DNA of 64,000 nt from Azorhizobium sp943371865 (GCF_943371865.1 NZ_CALRWL010000009.1:62001-126000); one strand, 5' to 3'; shown: positions 53,431 through 62,576, counted from the stretch's first letter. Notes: generated by a model not told the origin, from the sequence alone. A program made the numbers and translations.

Positions 53431-55470
53431 TTAGGCCACTGGCCGGGCGCTCATGGTCAGCAGTTCGTAGCGGGCGACCGTCTCGTCGCTCTGGTTGAAC
53501 ACCTCCGCATCCCACCGCACCTCGCCATATTCCGGCTTGCGCCCGGCCTGCTTCTGCTTGACCGTGAGCCGCACGCGGATGGCATCCCCCGGCGAGACCG
53601 GCTTCAGGAAGCGCAGATTGTCGAGCCCGTAATTGGCCAGCAGCGGGCCCGGCGCCGGGTCCACGAACAGGCCGGCGGCGAACGACAGGATCAGATAGCC
53701 GTGCGCCACCCGGCCGGGAAAGAACGGGTTGGCCTTGGCCGCCGCTTCATCCATGTGGGCATAGAAGGTATCGCCGGTGAAATGGGCGAAATGCTCGATA
53801 TCCTCCAGGCTGATGGTGCGCGCGCCGGTCTCCACCGTGTCGCCGATGGCGAGGGCATCATAGTCGCGCGTGAACGGATGGGTCGGCGACACCGGCGCCG
53901 GGGCGCCCTTGATCCAGCTGCCGGTCAGTTGCGACAGCCGGCCCGGCGAGCCTTGTAGCGCGGTGCGCTGCATATAATGGAACACCCCGCGCAGGCCGCC
54001 CATCTCCTCACCGCCGCCGGCCCGCCCAGGGCCGCCATGCACCAGGCCCGGCAAAGGCGAACCGTGACCGGTGGATTCCTTGGCGCAATCGCGATCCACC
54101 ATCAGCAGGCGCCCGTGATAGGGCGCGATGCCGAACACCAGCGCCGCCGCCACCTGCGGGTCATAGGTGAACACCGAGGCCACCAAGCTGCCCTCGCCCT
54201 TGGCCACCAGCGCCACCGCCTCCTCCAGGCTGTCATAGGCCATCAGGGTCGCCACCGGGCCGAAGGCTTCGGTGGCATGGGCGTGGTGGGCGGTGAGCGG
54301 CGCGGCGCAGCGCAGCAGGATCGGCGCCAGGAAGGCACCGCCGGGATGGGCCGCATCCAGGGCCTCGGGCGCGTCCAGGCTGCCGCACAGCACTTCGCCC
54401 TCGCCGGCAATGGCGGTGGCTGCATCCAGCACCGCTTTGCGCTGCGCCCGGCTGACCAGCGCGCCCATGCGGGTCTCTTCCGCGCGCGGATCGCCGATGC
54501 GGATGGCGGACAGCTGCGCCACCAGCGCCTCCGCCACCACACTCTCCACCGCGCGGGGCACCAGGATGCGGCGGATGGCGGTGCATTTCTGCCCGGCCTT
54601 CACCGTCATCTCCCGCACCACTTCCTTGAGGAACAGGTCGAATTCCGGCGTGCCCGGCACCGCATCCGGCCCCAACACGGCGGCATTGAGCGAATCCCGC
54701 TCGGCCACGAACCGCACCGCATGGCGCGAGAGCGCCGGATGATTGCGCACCGCCTCGGAGGTCTCCAGCGAGCCGGTGAAGGACACCACATCCTGCCCGG
54801 AGAGATGATCCAGCAGATCCCCCACTGAGCCGCAGATCAGCTGCAGGCTGCCCGCCGGCAGCACGCCGGATGCCACCATCAGCCGCACCAGCGCCTCGGT
54901 CACATAAGCGGTGGCGGTGGCCGGCTTGGTGATGACCGGAACGCCCGCCAGGAAGGCCGGGGCGAATTTCTCCAGCAGGCCCCAGCAGGGGAAGTTGAAG
55001 GCGTTGATGTGCACGCCAACCCCATGCAGCGGCGTGAGAATATGCGCGCCGACGAAGGTTCCGCCCTTGGACAGGCCCTCGGGCGCGCCCTCCACCACGA
55101 AATGCTCGCTGGGGAGTTCGCGACGACCGCGCGAGGCATAAGCGAACAGCGTGCCGATGCCGCCGTCGATGTCGTTCAGATTGTCCCGCCGGGTGGCGCC
55201 GGTGTCGGCGGCGAGCGCATAAAGCTGCTCCTTGTGCTCGCCCAGATAGCCCGCCAGCGCCCGCAGGATATCGGCGCGCTGATGGAAGGTCAGCGCCCGC
55301 AGCGCCGGCCCACCCACATCACGGGCATGACGCACCATCGCGTCCATCGCCAGCCCGGTGCTGGAGGCCTGAGCCACCACCCGGCCGTCGATGGCACTGA
55401 CGATGTCCACCAGCCCGGACGACGGCACGAACCACTGGTCGCAGGCGTAGCTGTTGAGGATCTGGGTCAT
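53431..55470 (-). CDS. paaZ: Oxepin-CoA hydrolase / 3-oxo-5,6-dehydrosuberyl-CoA semialdehyde dehydrogenase
   Basis: Two-domain enzyme of aerobic phenylacetate breakdown, 679 residues. The N-terminal aldehyde dehydrogenase oxidises the semialdehyde: NAFNFPCWG, VSFTGSLET, Glu in VAERDSLNAA, catalytic Cys 295 in GQKCTAIRR. The C-terminal MaoC-type hydratase opens the oxepin ring (about 535-679), with catalytic Asp and His in FTGDTFYAHMDEAAA. The two domains keep the reactive intermediate from leaking. Start ATG 55470 with GGAGGAAAC upstream. 103 bases after paaJ, most likely one transcript with it. Confidence 0.96.
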   Translation of the reverse strand: MTQILNSYACDQWFVPSSGLVDIVSAIDGRVVAQASSTGLAMDAMVRHARDVGGPALRALTFHQRADILRALAGYLGEHKEQLYALAADTGATRRDNLNDIDGGIGTLFAYASRGRRELPSEHFVVEGAPEGLSKGGTFVGAHILTPLHGVGVHINAFNFPCWGLLEKFAPAFLAGVPVITKPATATAYVTEALVRLMVASGVLPAGSLQLICGSVGDLLDHLSGQDVVSFTGSLETSEAVRNHPALSRHAVRFVAERDSLNAAVLGPDAVPGTPEFDLFLKEVVREMTVKAGQKCTAIRRILVPRAVESVVAEALVAQLSAIRIGDPRAEETRMGALVSRAQRKAVLDAATAIAGEGEVLCGSLDAPEALDAAHPGGAFLAPILLRCAAPLTAHHAHATEAFGPVATLMAYDSLEEAVALVAKGEGSLVASVFTYDPQVAAALVFGIAPYHGRLLMVDRDCAKESTGHGSPLPGLVHGGPGRAGGGEEMGGLRGVFHYMQRTALQGSPGRLSQLTGSWIKGAPAPVSPTHPFTRDYDALAIGDTVETGARTISLEDIEHFAHFTGDTFYAHMDEAAAKANPFFPGRVAHGYLILSFAAGLFVDPAPGPLLANYGLDNLRFLKPVSPGDAIRVRLTVKQKQAGRKPEYGEVRWDAEVFNQSDETVARYELLTMSARPVA

Positions 55471-55573
55471 GGTCTGTTTCCTCCGTCCGGTCGCTGACCG
55501 GGAGCGCCTTGGGGCGCCTGTGGGGCCGTCGCGGCCCCTGATTGGGAAGGCGATGCGAAACTGCGGGCGGGGC

Positions 55574-56782
55574 TCACACCCGCTCGATCAAGGCGGCGAT
55601 GCCCTGGCCGACACCGATGCACATGGTGGCCACGGCGCGCTTGCCGCCGCGCAGCTCCAGGGCACTGACGCAGGTCATGGCGAGGCGTGCGCCGGACATG
55701 CCGAGCGGATGGCCCAAGGCGATGGCGCCGCCATGGGGGTTCACATGTTCGGCGTCATCGGGCAGGCCCAGCTGGCGCAGCACCGCGAGGCCCTGGGCGG
55801 CGAAGGCTTCGTTCAGCTCGATGAGGTCGATGTCGGCCAGCGCCAATTTGTTCTTCGCCAGCAGCTTCTGCGTGGCCGGGGAAGGGCCGATGCCCATGAT
55901 GCGCGGCGGCACGCCCACCGCCACCACCGAGACCACCCGCGCCCGTGGCGTCAGCCCATAGGCCTTCACCGCCGCCTCGGAGGCGAGGATGAGTGCGCCC
56001 GCGCCGTCATTCACGCCCGAGGCATTGCCGGCGGTGACCGAGCCGCCCTCCTTGCGGAACGGCGCCTTCAGGGCGGCCAATTGTTCCAGCGTGGTGTCGC
56101 CACGGGGATGCTCGTCCACCGCGAAGGTGGTCACCGCGCCCTTCTTGCCGGGAATGTCCATGGGGGCAATTTCGCGGGCGAAAAAACCCGCCGCCTGCGC
56201 CGCCTTGGTGCGCTGCTGCGAGTGCCAGGCGAACAGATCCTGGTCGGCGCGGGAGATGGCGAAGTCCGCCGCCACATTCTCGGCCGTCTCGGGCATGGAA
56301 TCGACGCCATATTGCGCCTTGAGCACCGGATTGATGAAGCGCCAGCCGATGGTGGTGTCGAAGATCTCCGCCTGCCGGGAGAAGGCCTCGCTGGCCTTGC
56401 CCATGACGAAGGGAGCTCGGGTCATGCTCTCCACCCCGCCGGCGATCACCAGATCGGCGTCGCCGGTGAGGATGGCGCGGGCGGCCATGCCCACCGCATC
56501 CAGGCCCGAACCGCACAGGCGGTTGATGGTGGTGCCGGGCACGCTGTCCGGCAGGCCGGCCAGCAGCACCGCCATGCGGGCCACGTCGCGATTGTCTTCG
56601 CCGGCCTGGTTGGCGCAGCCAAGGATGACGTCATCCACCGCCGCCCAGTCGATGCCGGGATTGCGCTCCTTCAGCACCCGCAGGGGATGGGCGGCGAGCG
56701 TGTCGGTGCGCACATCCTTGAGGGCGCCCGCATAGCGGCCGATGGGGGTGCGCGCGAAGTCGCAGATATAAGCGTGGGCCAT
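55574..56782 (-). CDS. paaJ: 3-oxoadipyl-CoA / 3-oxo-5,6-dehydrosuberyl-CoA thiolase
   Basis: 402-residue thiolase that acts twice in the pathway and releases acetyl-CoA and succinyl-CoA. Nucleophile Cys in INRLCGSGLDAVG (about residue 90), His in NPHGGAIALGHPLG and the second Cys in MCIGVGQGIA. It begins MAHAYICDFARTPIGRYAG at ATG 56782 with GGAG upstream; 45 further open codons are non-homologous. Close relatives (PcaF) serve the beta-ketoadipate pathway; the paa surroundings favour PaaJ. Leader of about 240 bases from the divergent promoter. Confidence 0.95.
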   Translation of the reverse strand: MAHAYICDFARTPIGRYAGALKDVRTDTLAAHPLRVLKERNPGIDWAAVDDVILGCANQAGEDNRDVARMAVLLAGLPDSVPGTTINRLCGSGLDAVGMAARAILTGDADLVIAGGVESMTRAPFVMGKASEAFSRQAEIFDTTIGWRFINPVLKAQYGVDSMPETAENVAADFAISRADQDLFAWHSQQRTKAAQAAGFFAREIAPMDIPGKKGAVTTFAVDEHPRGDTTLEQLAALKAPFRKEGGSVTAGNASGVNDGAGALILASEAAVKAYGLTPRARVVSVVAVGVPPRIMGIGPSPATQKLLAKNKLALADIDLIELNEAFAAQGLAVLRQLGLPDDAEHVNPHGGAIALGHPLGMSGARLAMTCVSALELRGGKRAVATMCIGVGQGIAALIERV

Positions 56783-57006
56783 GAAACGCTCCAGGAAATG
56801 ACAGGTCAGGCGCCCGTGGGGCGCGCCCGGCGGACCGCGCCGCAACGGGATGGGCAAAGGCCGGCGGTGCCGGACAGGCGGGAGGCAGGGAGGGGGACGC
56901 GGCGGGCGCCGGTGCACGTCGGCTGCGTCTCATCCGGCGGCGCCCGATGCGCCCGGAGCAAAGTGTCCATGGTGTTCTCCCTGCCCGTGGGACCGTTGGC
57001 GGCGTG

Positions 57007-57034
57007 TTGACAAGCCTGTCCCTTGCGCTAATGA
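57007..57034 (+). promoter_or_regulatory. Promoter of paaGIK
   Basis: Consensus TTGACA (57007-57012), 16-base spacer, TAATGA (57029-57034). Its -10 overlaps the left end of the palindromic operator. Confidence 0.75.
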
Positions 57035-57059
57035 TTAACCGATCGATCGGTTAATTCAA
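57032..57059 (-). promoter_or_regulatory. Divergent promoter of paaJ-paaZ
   Basis: On the minus strand TTGAAT (57059-57054), 16-base spacer, TAATCA (57037-57032). The spacer is almost wholly the operator palindrome, and the -10 overlaps that of the rightward promoter. Confidence 0.55.
57034..57055. promoter_or_regulatory. 22-bp perfect palindromic operator, TetR/PaaR-type
   Basis: Perfect dyad with the core ACCGATCGATCGGT, extended on both sides by ATTA/TAAT. Its size and symmetry fit a TetR-family operator; TetR-type PaaR repressors that release DNA with phenylacetyl-CoA are known from Thermus and some proteobacteria. It covers both paa promoters. Confidence 0.75.
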
Positions 57060-57093
57060 GAGGGGTCATCAAGTCCCCCTGAAGGAGGAAACA

Positions 57094-57882
57094 GTGGAGC
57101 CAGTGCTTCTCGTGGACCGCCGCGACGGCTGGACCGCGCTTACCCTCAATCGCCCGGACCGGCTCAATGCCTTCAACACCGCGCTGCATGGCGCGCTGGC
57201 GCAGGCGCTGGCGGAGATTGCGGCGGACGACAACTGCCGCGCGGTGCTGCTCACCGGGGCCGGGCGCGGCTTCTGCGCCGGCCAGGATCTGGGCGACCGC
57301 GCCGGCAGCGACGGCCCGCCCGATCTCGGCGAGACGCTGGATACCCTCTACAATCCGCTGATCCGCCGCATCCGCGCCCTCAACAAGCCGGTGGTGTGCG
57401 CGGTCAATGGCGTCGCCGCAGGGGCCGGGGCGAACATCGCTCTGGCCTGCGACATCGTGCTGGCGGGGCGCTCGGCCAAATTCCTCCAGGCGTTCGCCAA
57501 GATCGGCCTGGTGCCGGATTCGGGCGGCACCTATTTCCTGCCCCGCCTCATCGGCGATGCCCGCGCCCGCGGCCTGATGATGCTGGCCGAACCCCTGCCG
57601 GCGGAAACCGCCCTGGCCTGGGGCATGATCTGGAAAGTGGTGGACGACGCCGCTCTGGCCACCGAGGCCGAGGCCCTCACCGCCCATCTGGCCACCCAGC
57701 CGACGCAGGGGCTCGCCCGCATCAAGGCGGCGCTGAACGCCTCCGGCGGCAATGATCTCGACGCCCAGCTGGACCTGGAGCGCGACCTCCAGCGCGAGGC
57801 CGGCCGCACCCCGGACTATCGCGAGGGCGTCACCGCCTTCCTGGAGAAACGCGCGCCCCGTTTCACCGGGCGCCCGTCATGA
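57094..57882 (+). CDS. paaG: 2-(1,2-epoxy-1,2-dihydrophenyl)acetyl-CoA isomerase
   Basis: 262-residue crotonase-fold enzyme that turns the ring epoxide of phenylacetyl-CoA into oxepin-CoA. It matches E. coli PaaG along its length: TLNRPDRLNAFN, LLTGAGRGFCAGQDLGDR, ICAVNGVAAGAGA-type segment, GLVPDSGGTYFLPRL, AWGMIWKVVDD, LDAQLDLERDLQ, and C-terminal FLEKRAPRFTG. Begins with GTG at 57094 after a strong GAAGGAGGA. First of the rightward paaGIK operon; overlaps paaI by 4 bases. A PaaF-type hydratase was considered, but the GFCAGQDL and ERDLQREAGR segments favour PaaG. Confidence 0.95.
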   Translation: MEPVLLVDRRDGWTALTLNRPDRLNAFNTALHGALAQALAEIAADDNCRAVLLTGAGRGFCAGQDLGDRAGSDGPPDLGETLDTLYNPLIRRIRALNKPVVCAVNGVAAGAGANIALACDIVLAGRSAKFLQAFAKIGLVPDSGGTYFLPRLIGDARARGLMMLAEPLPAETALAWGMIWKVVDDAALATEAEALTAHLATQPTQGLARIKAALNASGGNDLDAQLDLERDLQREAGRTPDYREGVTAFLEKRAPRFTGRPS

Positions 57883-58367
57883 GCGCCGCCAAGATCAGCC
57901 CCGCCGCCGCGCAAGACATTGCCCGGCGCTCTGCCGAGGCGATGTGGGCGGACGACCGCGCCAGCCAGGGCCTCGGCATCGAATTGGTGGCGGTGGGCCC
58001 CGGCACGGCGACGCTGGCCATGACCGTGGGCGAGGCCATGACCAATGGCCATGGCACCGCCCATGGCGGCTTCCTGTTCGCCTTCGCCGACAGCGCCTTC
58101 GCCTTTGCCTGCAATTCCCATGGCGACACCACGGTGGCGGCGCAGTGCAGCATCACCTTCGTGCGGCCGGGCCAGCGCGGCGACCGGCTGCTGGCCACCG
58201 CCCGCGAGGTGACACGCAGCGGCCGTTCCGGCATTTATGACGTGTGCATCTCCCGCGATGGCGTGACCATTGCCGAGTTTCGCGGGCATTCTCGCACCAT
58301 AGGCGGCTCGTTCATCGAGACCGTCCCCAGCGCGCCGCAGAGCCGCGACCCCAAAGACACCGTTTGA
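57879..58367 (+). CDS. paaI: Hydroxyphenylacetyl-CoA thioesterase PaaI
   Basis: 162-residue hotdog-fold thioesterase that frees CoA from dead-end ring-hydroxylated phenylacetyl-CoA products. Catalytic segment GHGTAHGGFLFAFADSAF (HGG with the downstream Asp), then AQCSITFVRPGQRGD and a C-terminal strand. The extra C-terminal tail (SAPQSRDPKDTV) is specific to this protein. Coupled to paaG (4-bp overlap) and 10 bases before paaK. Confidence 0.95.
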   Translation: MSAAKISPAAAQDIARRSAEAMWADDRASQGLGIELVAVGPGTATLAMTVGEAMTNGHGTAHGGFLFAFADSAFAFACNSHGDTTVAAQCSITFVRPGQRGDRLLATAREVTRSGRSGIYDVCISRDGVTIAEFRGHSRTIGGSFIETVPSAPQSRDPKDTV

Positions 58368-58377
58368 GGAGGAGACG

Positions 58378-59715
58378 ATGAATATGGCTCTCCAGCCCCC
58401 CGCCTTCGACACCTCGGTCCTGAACAATCTGGACGGGGCGGAACGGGCCTCGCGCGACCAGATCGTGGCGCTGCAGACCGCGCGCCTCGCCTGGTCGCTG
58501 CGCCATGCCTATGACAATGTGCCGTTCTACCGGGCGCAGTTCGATGCCGCCGGCGTCCACCCGTCCGATTTCCGCCAGGTCTCGGATCTGGCCAAATTCC
58601 CGTTCACGGTGAAGACCGACCTGCGGGACAATTATCCCTTCGGCCTGTTCGCGGTGCCGCGCGATCAGCTGGCGCGCATCCATGGGTCGTCCGGCACCAC
58701 CGGCAAGCCCATCGTGGTGGGCTATACCAAGGCCGACATCGACATGTGGGCCGATGTCATGGCCCGCTCGCTGCGGGCCGCGGGCCTGCGCCCCGGCATG
58801 ATGGTGCATGTGGCCTATGGCTACGGCCTGTTCACCGGCGGCCTCGGCGCCCATTACGGCGCCGAGCGCCTCGGCTGCACCGTTGTGCCCATGTCGGGGG
58901 GCATGACCGAGCGCCAGGTGCAGTTGATCCATGATTTCAAGCCTGAAGCCATCTTGGTGACGCCCAGCTACATGCTGTCCATCCTCGACGGCTTCACCAA
59001 GGCGGGGCTGGATCCGCAGGCCTCCTCGCTGAAGTTCGGCGTGTTCGGGGCCGAGCCCTGGACCAATGCCATGCGCCAGGAGATCGAGCGCGCCTTCGCG
59101 CTGGATGCCACCGACATCTATGGCCTGTCCGAAGTCATCGGCCCCGGCGTCGCCCAGGAATGCGTGGAGACCAAGGACGGCCTGCACATCTGGGAAGACC
59201 ATTTCCTGCCGGAGATCATCGATCCCCTCACCGGCGAGGTACTGCCGGACGGCGAGAAGGGCGAACTGGTGTTCACCTCGCTCACCAAGCAGGCCTTCCC
59301 GGTGATCCGCTATCGCACCCGCGACCTCACCCGCCTGCTGCCGGGCACCGCCCGCCCCGGCATGCGGCGCATGGAAAAGGTGACGGGTCGCTGCGACGAC
59401 ATGATCATCCTGCGCGGCGTCAATGTGTTCCCCACCCAGATCGAGGAAATCCTGATGGCGGTGGAGGCTTGCTCCGGCCACTATCAGCTCGAACTCACCC
59501 GCTCCGGGCGCATGGACGAGATGACCGTGCATGCGGAACTGCGCGAGGGCCGCTGGGGCAGCGTCGACACCGGCGCCCTGGCCGGGCAGGTGCTGAACCG
59601 GATCAAGGATACGGTGGGCATCACCGTGCGCATGGAGCTGCATCCGCCGGACACCATCGAGCGTACCCTGGTGGGCAAGGCCAAGCGCGTGGTGGATCGC
59701 CGCCCGAAGGACTAG
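58378..59715 (+). CDS. paaK: Phenylacetate-CoA ligase
   Basis: 445-residue AMP-forming ligase: phenylacetate + CoA + ATP to phenylacetyl-CoA, the entry step and source of the pathway inducer. P-loop IHGSSGTTGKPIVVGYT, FGAEPWTNAMR, YGLSEVIGPGV, and the C-terminal hinge TGRCDDMIILRGVNVFPTQIE, with the final catalytic Lys in LVGKAKRVV. GAGGAGGAGACG precedes the ATG. Last gene before a strong terminator. Confidence 0.97.
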   Translation: MNMALQPPAFDTSVLNNLDGAERASRDQIVALQTARLAWSLRHAYDNVPFYRAQFDAAGVHPSDFRQVSDLAKFPFTVKTDLRDNYPFGLFAVPRDQLARIHGSSGTTGKPIVVGYTKADIDMWADVMARSLRAAGLRPGMMVHVAYGYGLFTGGLGAHYGAERLGCTVVPMSGGMTERQVQLIHDFKPEAILVTPSYMLSILDGFTKAGLDPQASSLKFGVFGAEPWTNAMRQEIERAFALDATDIYGLSEVIGPGVAQECVETKDGLHIWEDHFLPEIIDPLTGEVLPDGEKGELVFTSLTKQAFPVIRYRTRDLTRLLPGTARPGMRRMEKVTGRCDDMIILRGVNVFPTQIEEILMAVEACSGHYQLELTRSGRMDEMTVHAELREGRWGSVDTGALAGQVLNRIKDTVGITVRMELHPPDTIERTLVGKAKRVVDRRPKD

Positions 59716-59735
59716 GGCGGGCACCTCCCGATCGG

Positions 59736-59766
59736 AAAGAGCGGCCTTCGGGCCGCTCTTTTCATT
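59736..59766 (+). terminator. Rho-independent terminator of paaGIK
   Basis: 11-bp perfect stem (59736-59746 with 59751-59761) closed by a TTCG tetraloop and followed by a T-rich stretch, 20 bases after paaK. Confidence 0.93.
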
Positions 59767-59793
59767 TTCGGACTCCCGCAAGTCCATGCACCA

Positions 59794-59826
59794 CAAACAA
59801 AAAGGCCCGGCGCAGGGCCGGGCCTT
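59794..59826 (-). terminator. Rho-independent terminator of paaABCDE
   Basis: On the minus strand, a 10-bp perfect stem (59826-59817 with 59811-59802) with a 5-base loop, then TTTTTGTTTG; 20 bases after the paaE stop. Confidence 0.92.
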
Positions 59827-59845
59827 GAGTGCTATGGAAGGCCGC

Positions 59846-60931
59846 TCACATCTGGTCGAAATCCACCACCACCCGCGCGGTGGTGGGGTGGGACTGGCAG
59901 GTGAGCACGAAGCCGGCCTGCAATTCCCACGGCTCCAGGGAGTAGTTCACGTCCATCTCGACGCTGCCTTCCACCACCTTGGCGCGGCAGGTGGAGCACA
60001 TGCCGCCCTTGCAGGCGAACGGCAGATCCATCCCCGCCCGCAGCGCCGCATCCAGGATCGCCTCGCCCTCCGCCACGGGAATGTCGCGGCGCTTGCCGTC
60101 CACGATCAGCGACGCCACATGGGCCGGCGTCGCATCGACGGCGACCGGCGCCGGCACCGGACGGGGGCGCCCGCCCAAGGCCGAGACGAAGCGCTCGATA
60201 TGGATCTTCTCCGGCGCGATGCCGATCTGCGCCAGGGTCGCCTCCAGATCATCCGCCATGCCCGAGGGGCCGCAGACAAACACATGGTCCACCGCCGCCG
60301 CCGGCACCATGGCGCTGAGCAGCAGGCGCACCTTGGCGCCATCGAGCCGGCCATTGAGCACCGGCACATCCTGCTCCTCTTGGGACAGCACATGGAAGAT
60401 GGACAGCCGGTCCAGGAACCGATCCTTCAACTCCTCCAGCTCCTCGCGGAACAAGATGTCGGCGGTGGAGCGGTTGCCGTAGAACAGGAAGAAGCGGCTG
60501 GCGGGCTCCCGCTGTAGCACGCCGCGCACGATGGACAGGATCGGCGTGATGCCGGAACCCGCCGCAAAGCCCACATGCAGGCGCCCGTCGCCGGGGCTCT
60601 GGTGCAGGCCGAACCGGCCGGTGGGGGTCATCACCTCCAGCTCGTCGCCGCTGCGCAGGGTGCTGTTCACCCAGGAGGAGAACAGGCCGTTCTCCACCTG
60701 CTTGACCGCAATGCGCAATTCGCCGTCATCCGGCCCCGAGCAGATGGAATAGGAGCGGCGCAGATCCTCCCCCTCCAGAGTGGCGCGCAGGGTGAGATAC
60801 TGGCCCGGCGCGAAGGCATAGTCCGCGGCCAGATCGGGCGGCACCTGGAAGGCGATGGACACCGCATCCGGGGTCTCGCGCTTCACGTCGCGAATGGCCA
60901 GACGATGAAATTTCGGGCTCGCTGTGGACAT
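59846..60931 (-). CDS. paaE: Phenylacetyl-CoA epoxidase reductase subunit
   Basis: 361-residue reductase that passes electrons from NAD(P)H to the PaaABCD oxygenase. FAD domain with RRSYSICSG, nucleotide domain with GFAAGSGITPILSIVRG and FVCGPSGMADD, and a C-terminal plant-type 2Fe-2S ferredoxin domain with CKGGMCSTCRAKV and a fourth Cys in VLTCQSHP. Last gene of the operon, 12 bases after paaD. Confidence 0.96.
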   Translation of the reverse strand: MSTASPKFHRLAIRDVKRETPDAVSIAFQVPPDLAADYAFAPGQYLTLRATLEGEDLRRSYSICSGPDDGELRIAVKQVENGLFSSWVNSTLRSGDELEVMTPTGRFGLHQSPGDGRLHVGFAAGSGITPILSIVRGVLQREPASRFFLFYGNRSTADILFREELEELKDRFLDRLSIFHVLSQEEQDVPVLNGRLDGAKVRLLLSAMVPAAAVDHVFVCGPSGMADDLEATLAQIGIAPEKIHIERFVSALGGRPRPVPAPVAVDATPAHVASLIVDGKRRDIPVAEGEAILDAALRAGMDLPFACKGGMCSTCRAKVVEGSVEMDVNYSLEPWELQAGFVLTCQSHPTTARVVVDFDQM

Positions 60932-60943
60932 GAGATCACCGGC

Positions 60944-61441
60944 TCAGTGGCATTTGAAATAATCGAAGGGTTCCCGGCACGCGGCGCAGCGCCAGAGAGA
61001 TTTGCACGAGGTGGAGCCGAAGGCGGCGATCTCCGCCGTATCGGTGGAGCCGCATTGCGGGCACGCCACCACATCGGCCCCGAACAGCGCCCGCCGGCCG
61101 GCGGCCTTGGCGGGCGGGGCGATGCCGTAATCCCGCAACTTCTGGCGCCCTTCATCGGTCATCCAGTCGGTGGTCCAGGCGGGGGAGAGCACGGTGGTGA
61201 TCTTGGCCGGGCCGAGCCCGGCCTTGGCCAGCGCCAGCTCGATTTCCAGCGCGATCATGTTCATGGCCGGGCAGCCGGAATAGGTGGGGGTGATCTCCAC
61301 CTCGATGCCGGCCTCTCCCACCCGCACCGCCCGCAGCACCCCCAGATCGGCGATGGACAGCACCGGGATCTCCGGGTCCACCACCGTGCTCGCCACCTGC
61401 CAGGCGGCGGCGCGGCGGGCTTCGCTATCGGCGGCTACCAT
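60944..61441 (-). CDS. paaD: Phenylacetyl-CoA epoxidase subunit PaaD
   Basis: 165 residues. N-terminal MIP18/DUF59-like domain (DPEIPVLSIADLGVLR, TPTYSGCPAMNMI), linked to iron-sulfur cluster assembly, and a C-terminal zinc-ribbon-like part (CPQCGSTDT ... CKSLWRCAACREPFDYFKCH). PaaD is required for epoxidase activity in vivo, although it is not part of the purified core. It overlaps the paaC end by 7 bases. Confidence 0.95.
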   Translation of the reverse strand: MVAADSEARRAAAWQVASTVVDPEIPVLSIADLGVLRAVRVGEAGIEVEITPTYSGCPAMNMIALEIELALAKAGLGPAKITTVLSPAWTTDWMTDEGRQKLRDYGIAPPAKAAGRRALFGADVVACPQCGSTDTAEIAAFGSTSCKSLWRCAACREPFDYFKCH

Positions 61442-62211
61442 GTGGCACCGGGATAGGCCCGCTGCATATATTGCAGGTCGCTCAAGAGATGGCCCAGATG
61501 CTCGCTGTGGCGCCCGCTGCGGCCGCCCTTCTGCATCCAGGCGGCGGCGGGCTTGGCGAGCGTGGCGGTGGCCAGCACCTCGTCCACCTGTGCGGTCCAG
61601 GCGGCACGCAATGTCTCGGGATCCACCGCAATGCCGGCGGCGATGAGTTCCCGCTCAGCCTCGTCCACCTCGAACATCTCGCCGGTGAAGGCCCACAGAT
61701 CGTCGATGGCCGCCTGCATGCGGCGGTGGCTCTCAGGAGTGCCGTCGCCCAGGCGCACCAGCCATTCGGCGCAGTGGCGCACGTGATAGGCGCTTTCCTT
61801 CTCCGCCTTGGCGGCGATGGCGGCCAGCGTGGCATCGCTGGAGGCCATCATCGCCCGCCAATAGAGATCGATATAGACCGAATAGAGAAACTGGCGGGCC
61901 ATGGTGCGGGCGAAGTCGCCATTGGGCTGCTCAACCAGCAGAAGATTGCCATAGCCGCGCACGTCGCGGCGATAGGCATAGGCATCCTCGTCATGGCCGG
62001 CGGCTTCCACTTCGCCCGCATAAGTGTAGAGCGAGCGCGCCTGGCCGATGAGGTCCAGCCCCATATTGGCCAGCGCCATCTCCTCTTCCATCATGGGCGC
62101 GCGGCCGCACCATTCGGACAGGCGATGACCGAGGATCAGCGCATCGTCGGCGCGGCGCAGCACATAGAGCACAAGCGGCGTCTGCGCCACGGTGATGGAG
62201 CCGGTGGCCAT
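61435..62211 (-). CDS. paaC: Phenylacetyl-CoA epoxidase structural subunit PaaC
   Basis: 258-residue ferritin-like helical protein that pairs with PaaA in the epoxidase core without a working di-iron site. Typical segments: LVLYVLRRADDALILGHRLSEW, MALANMGLDLIGQARSLYTYAG, KAEKESAYHVRHCAEWLVRLGDG and the C-terminal HSEHLGHLLSDLQYMQRAYPG. ATG at 62211. Confidence 0.95.
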   Translation of the reverse strand: MATGSITVAQTPLVLYVLRRADDALILGHRLSEWCGRAPMMEEEMALANMGLDLIGQARSLYTYAGEVEAAGHDEDAYAYRRDVRGYGNLLLVEQPNGDFARTMARQFLYSVYIDLYWRAMMASSDATLAAIAAKAEKESAYHVRHCAEWLVRLGDGTPESHRRMQAAIDDLWAFTGEMFEVDEAERELIAAGIAVDPETLRAAWTAQVDEVLATATLAKPAAAWMQKGGRSGRHSEHLGHLLSDLQYMQRAYPGATW

Positions 62212-62288
62212 GATGGGGTCTCTCCCTGGATGGGGCAGCTTTGCCGCTGCCGCCGGATTGGTGCTTCAGCTTGGGGGGCGATGCCCGC

Positions 62289-62576
62289 TCACATATGCCC
62301 GACTTCGTCCGGCACCTCGTAGAAGGTGGGGTGACGGTAGATCTTGGAGGCGGTGGGCTCGAACATCATGTCCTTGTCGGCGGGGTCCGAGGCGGTGATG
62401 GCATTGGACGGCACCACCCACAGGGACAATCCCTCGCCGCGGCGGGTGTAGAGATCGCGCGCCGCCTGCAAGGCCATGGTGGCGTCGGGCGCATGCAGCG
62501 AGCCCACATGCTTGTGCGCCAGCCCGTTGCGGCTGCGGATGAACACTTCCCAGAGCGGAATGGCCGGATTGGACAT
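62289..62576 (-). CDS. paaB: Phenylacetyl-CoA epoxidase subunit PaaB
   Basis: 95-residue subunit that bridges PaaAC dimers in the epoxidase. Family sequence WEVFIRSRNGLAHKHVGSLH followed by DATMALQAARDLYTRRGEG and a C-terminal part ending in EVPDEVGHM. Length matches E. coli PaaB (95). Lies between paaA and paaC with gaps of 84 and 77 bases; no other gene fits there. Confidence 0.96.
   Translation of the reverse strand: MSNPAIPLWEVFIRSRNGLAHKHVGSLHAPDATMALQAARDLYTRRGEGLSLWVVPSNAITASDPADKDMMFEPTASKIYRHPTFYEVPDEVGHM

Noticed and set aside
57094..57882. Alternative assignment of the crotonase gene as paaF
   Set aside because: Segment-by-segment similarity to PaaG (GFCAGQDL, AWGMIW, ERDLQREAGR) is clearly better.
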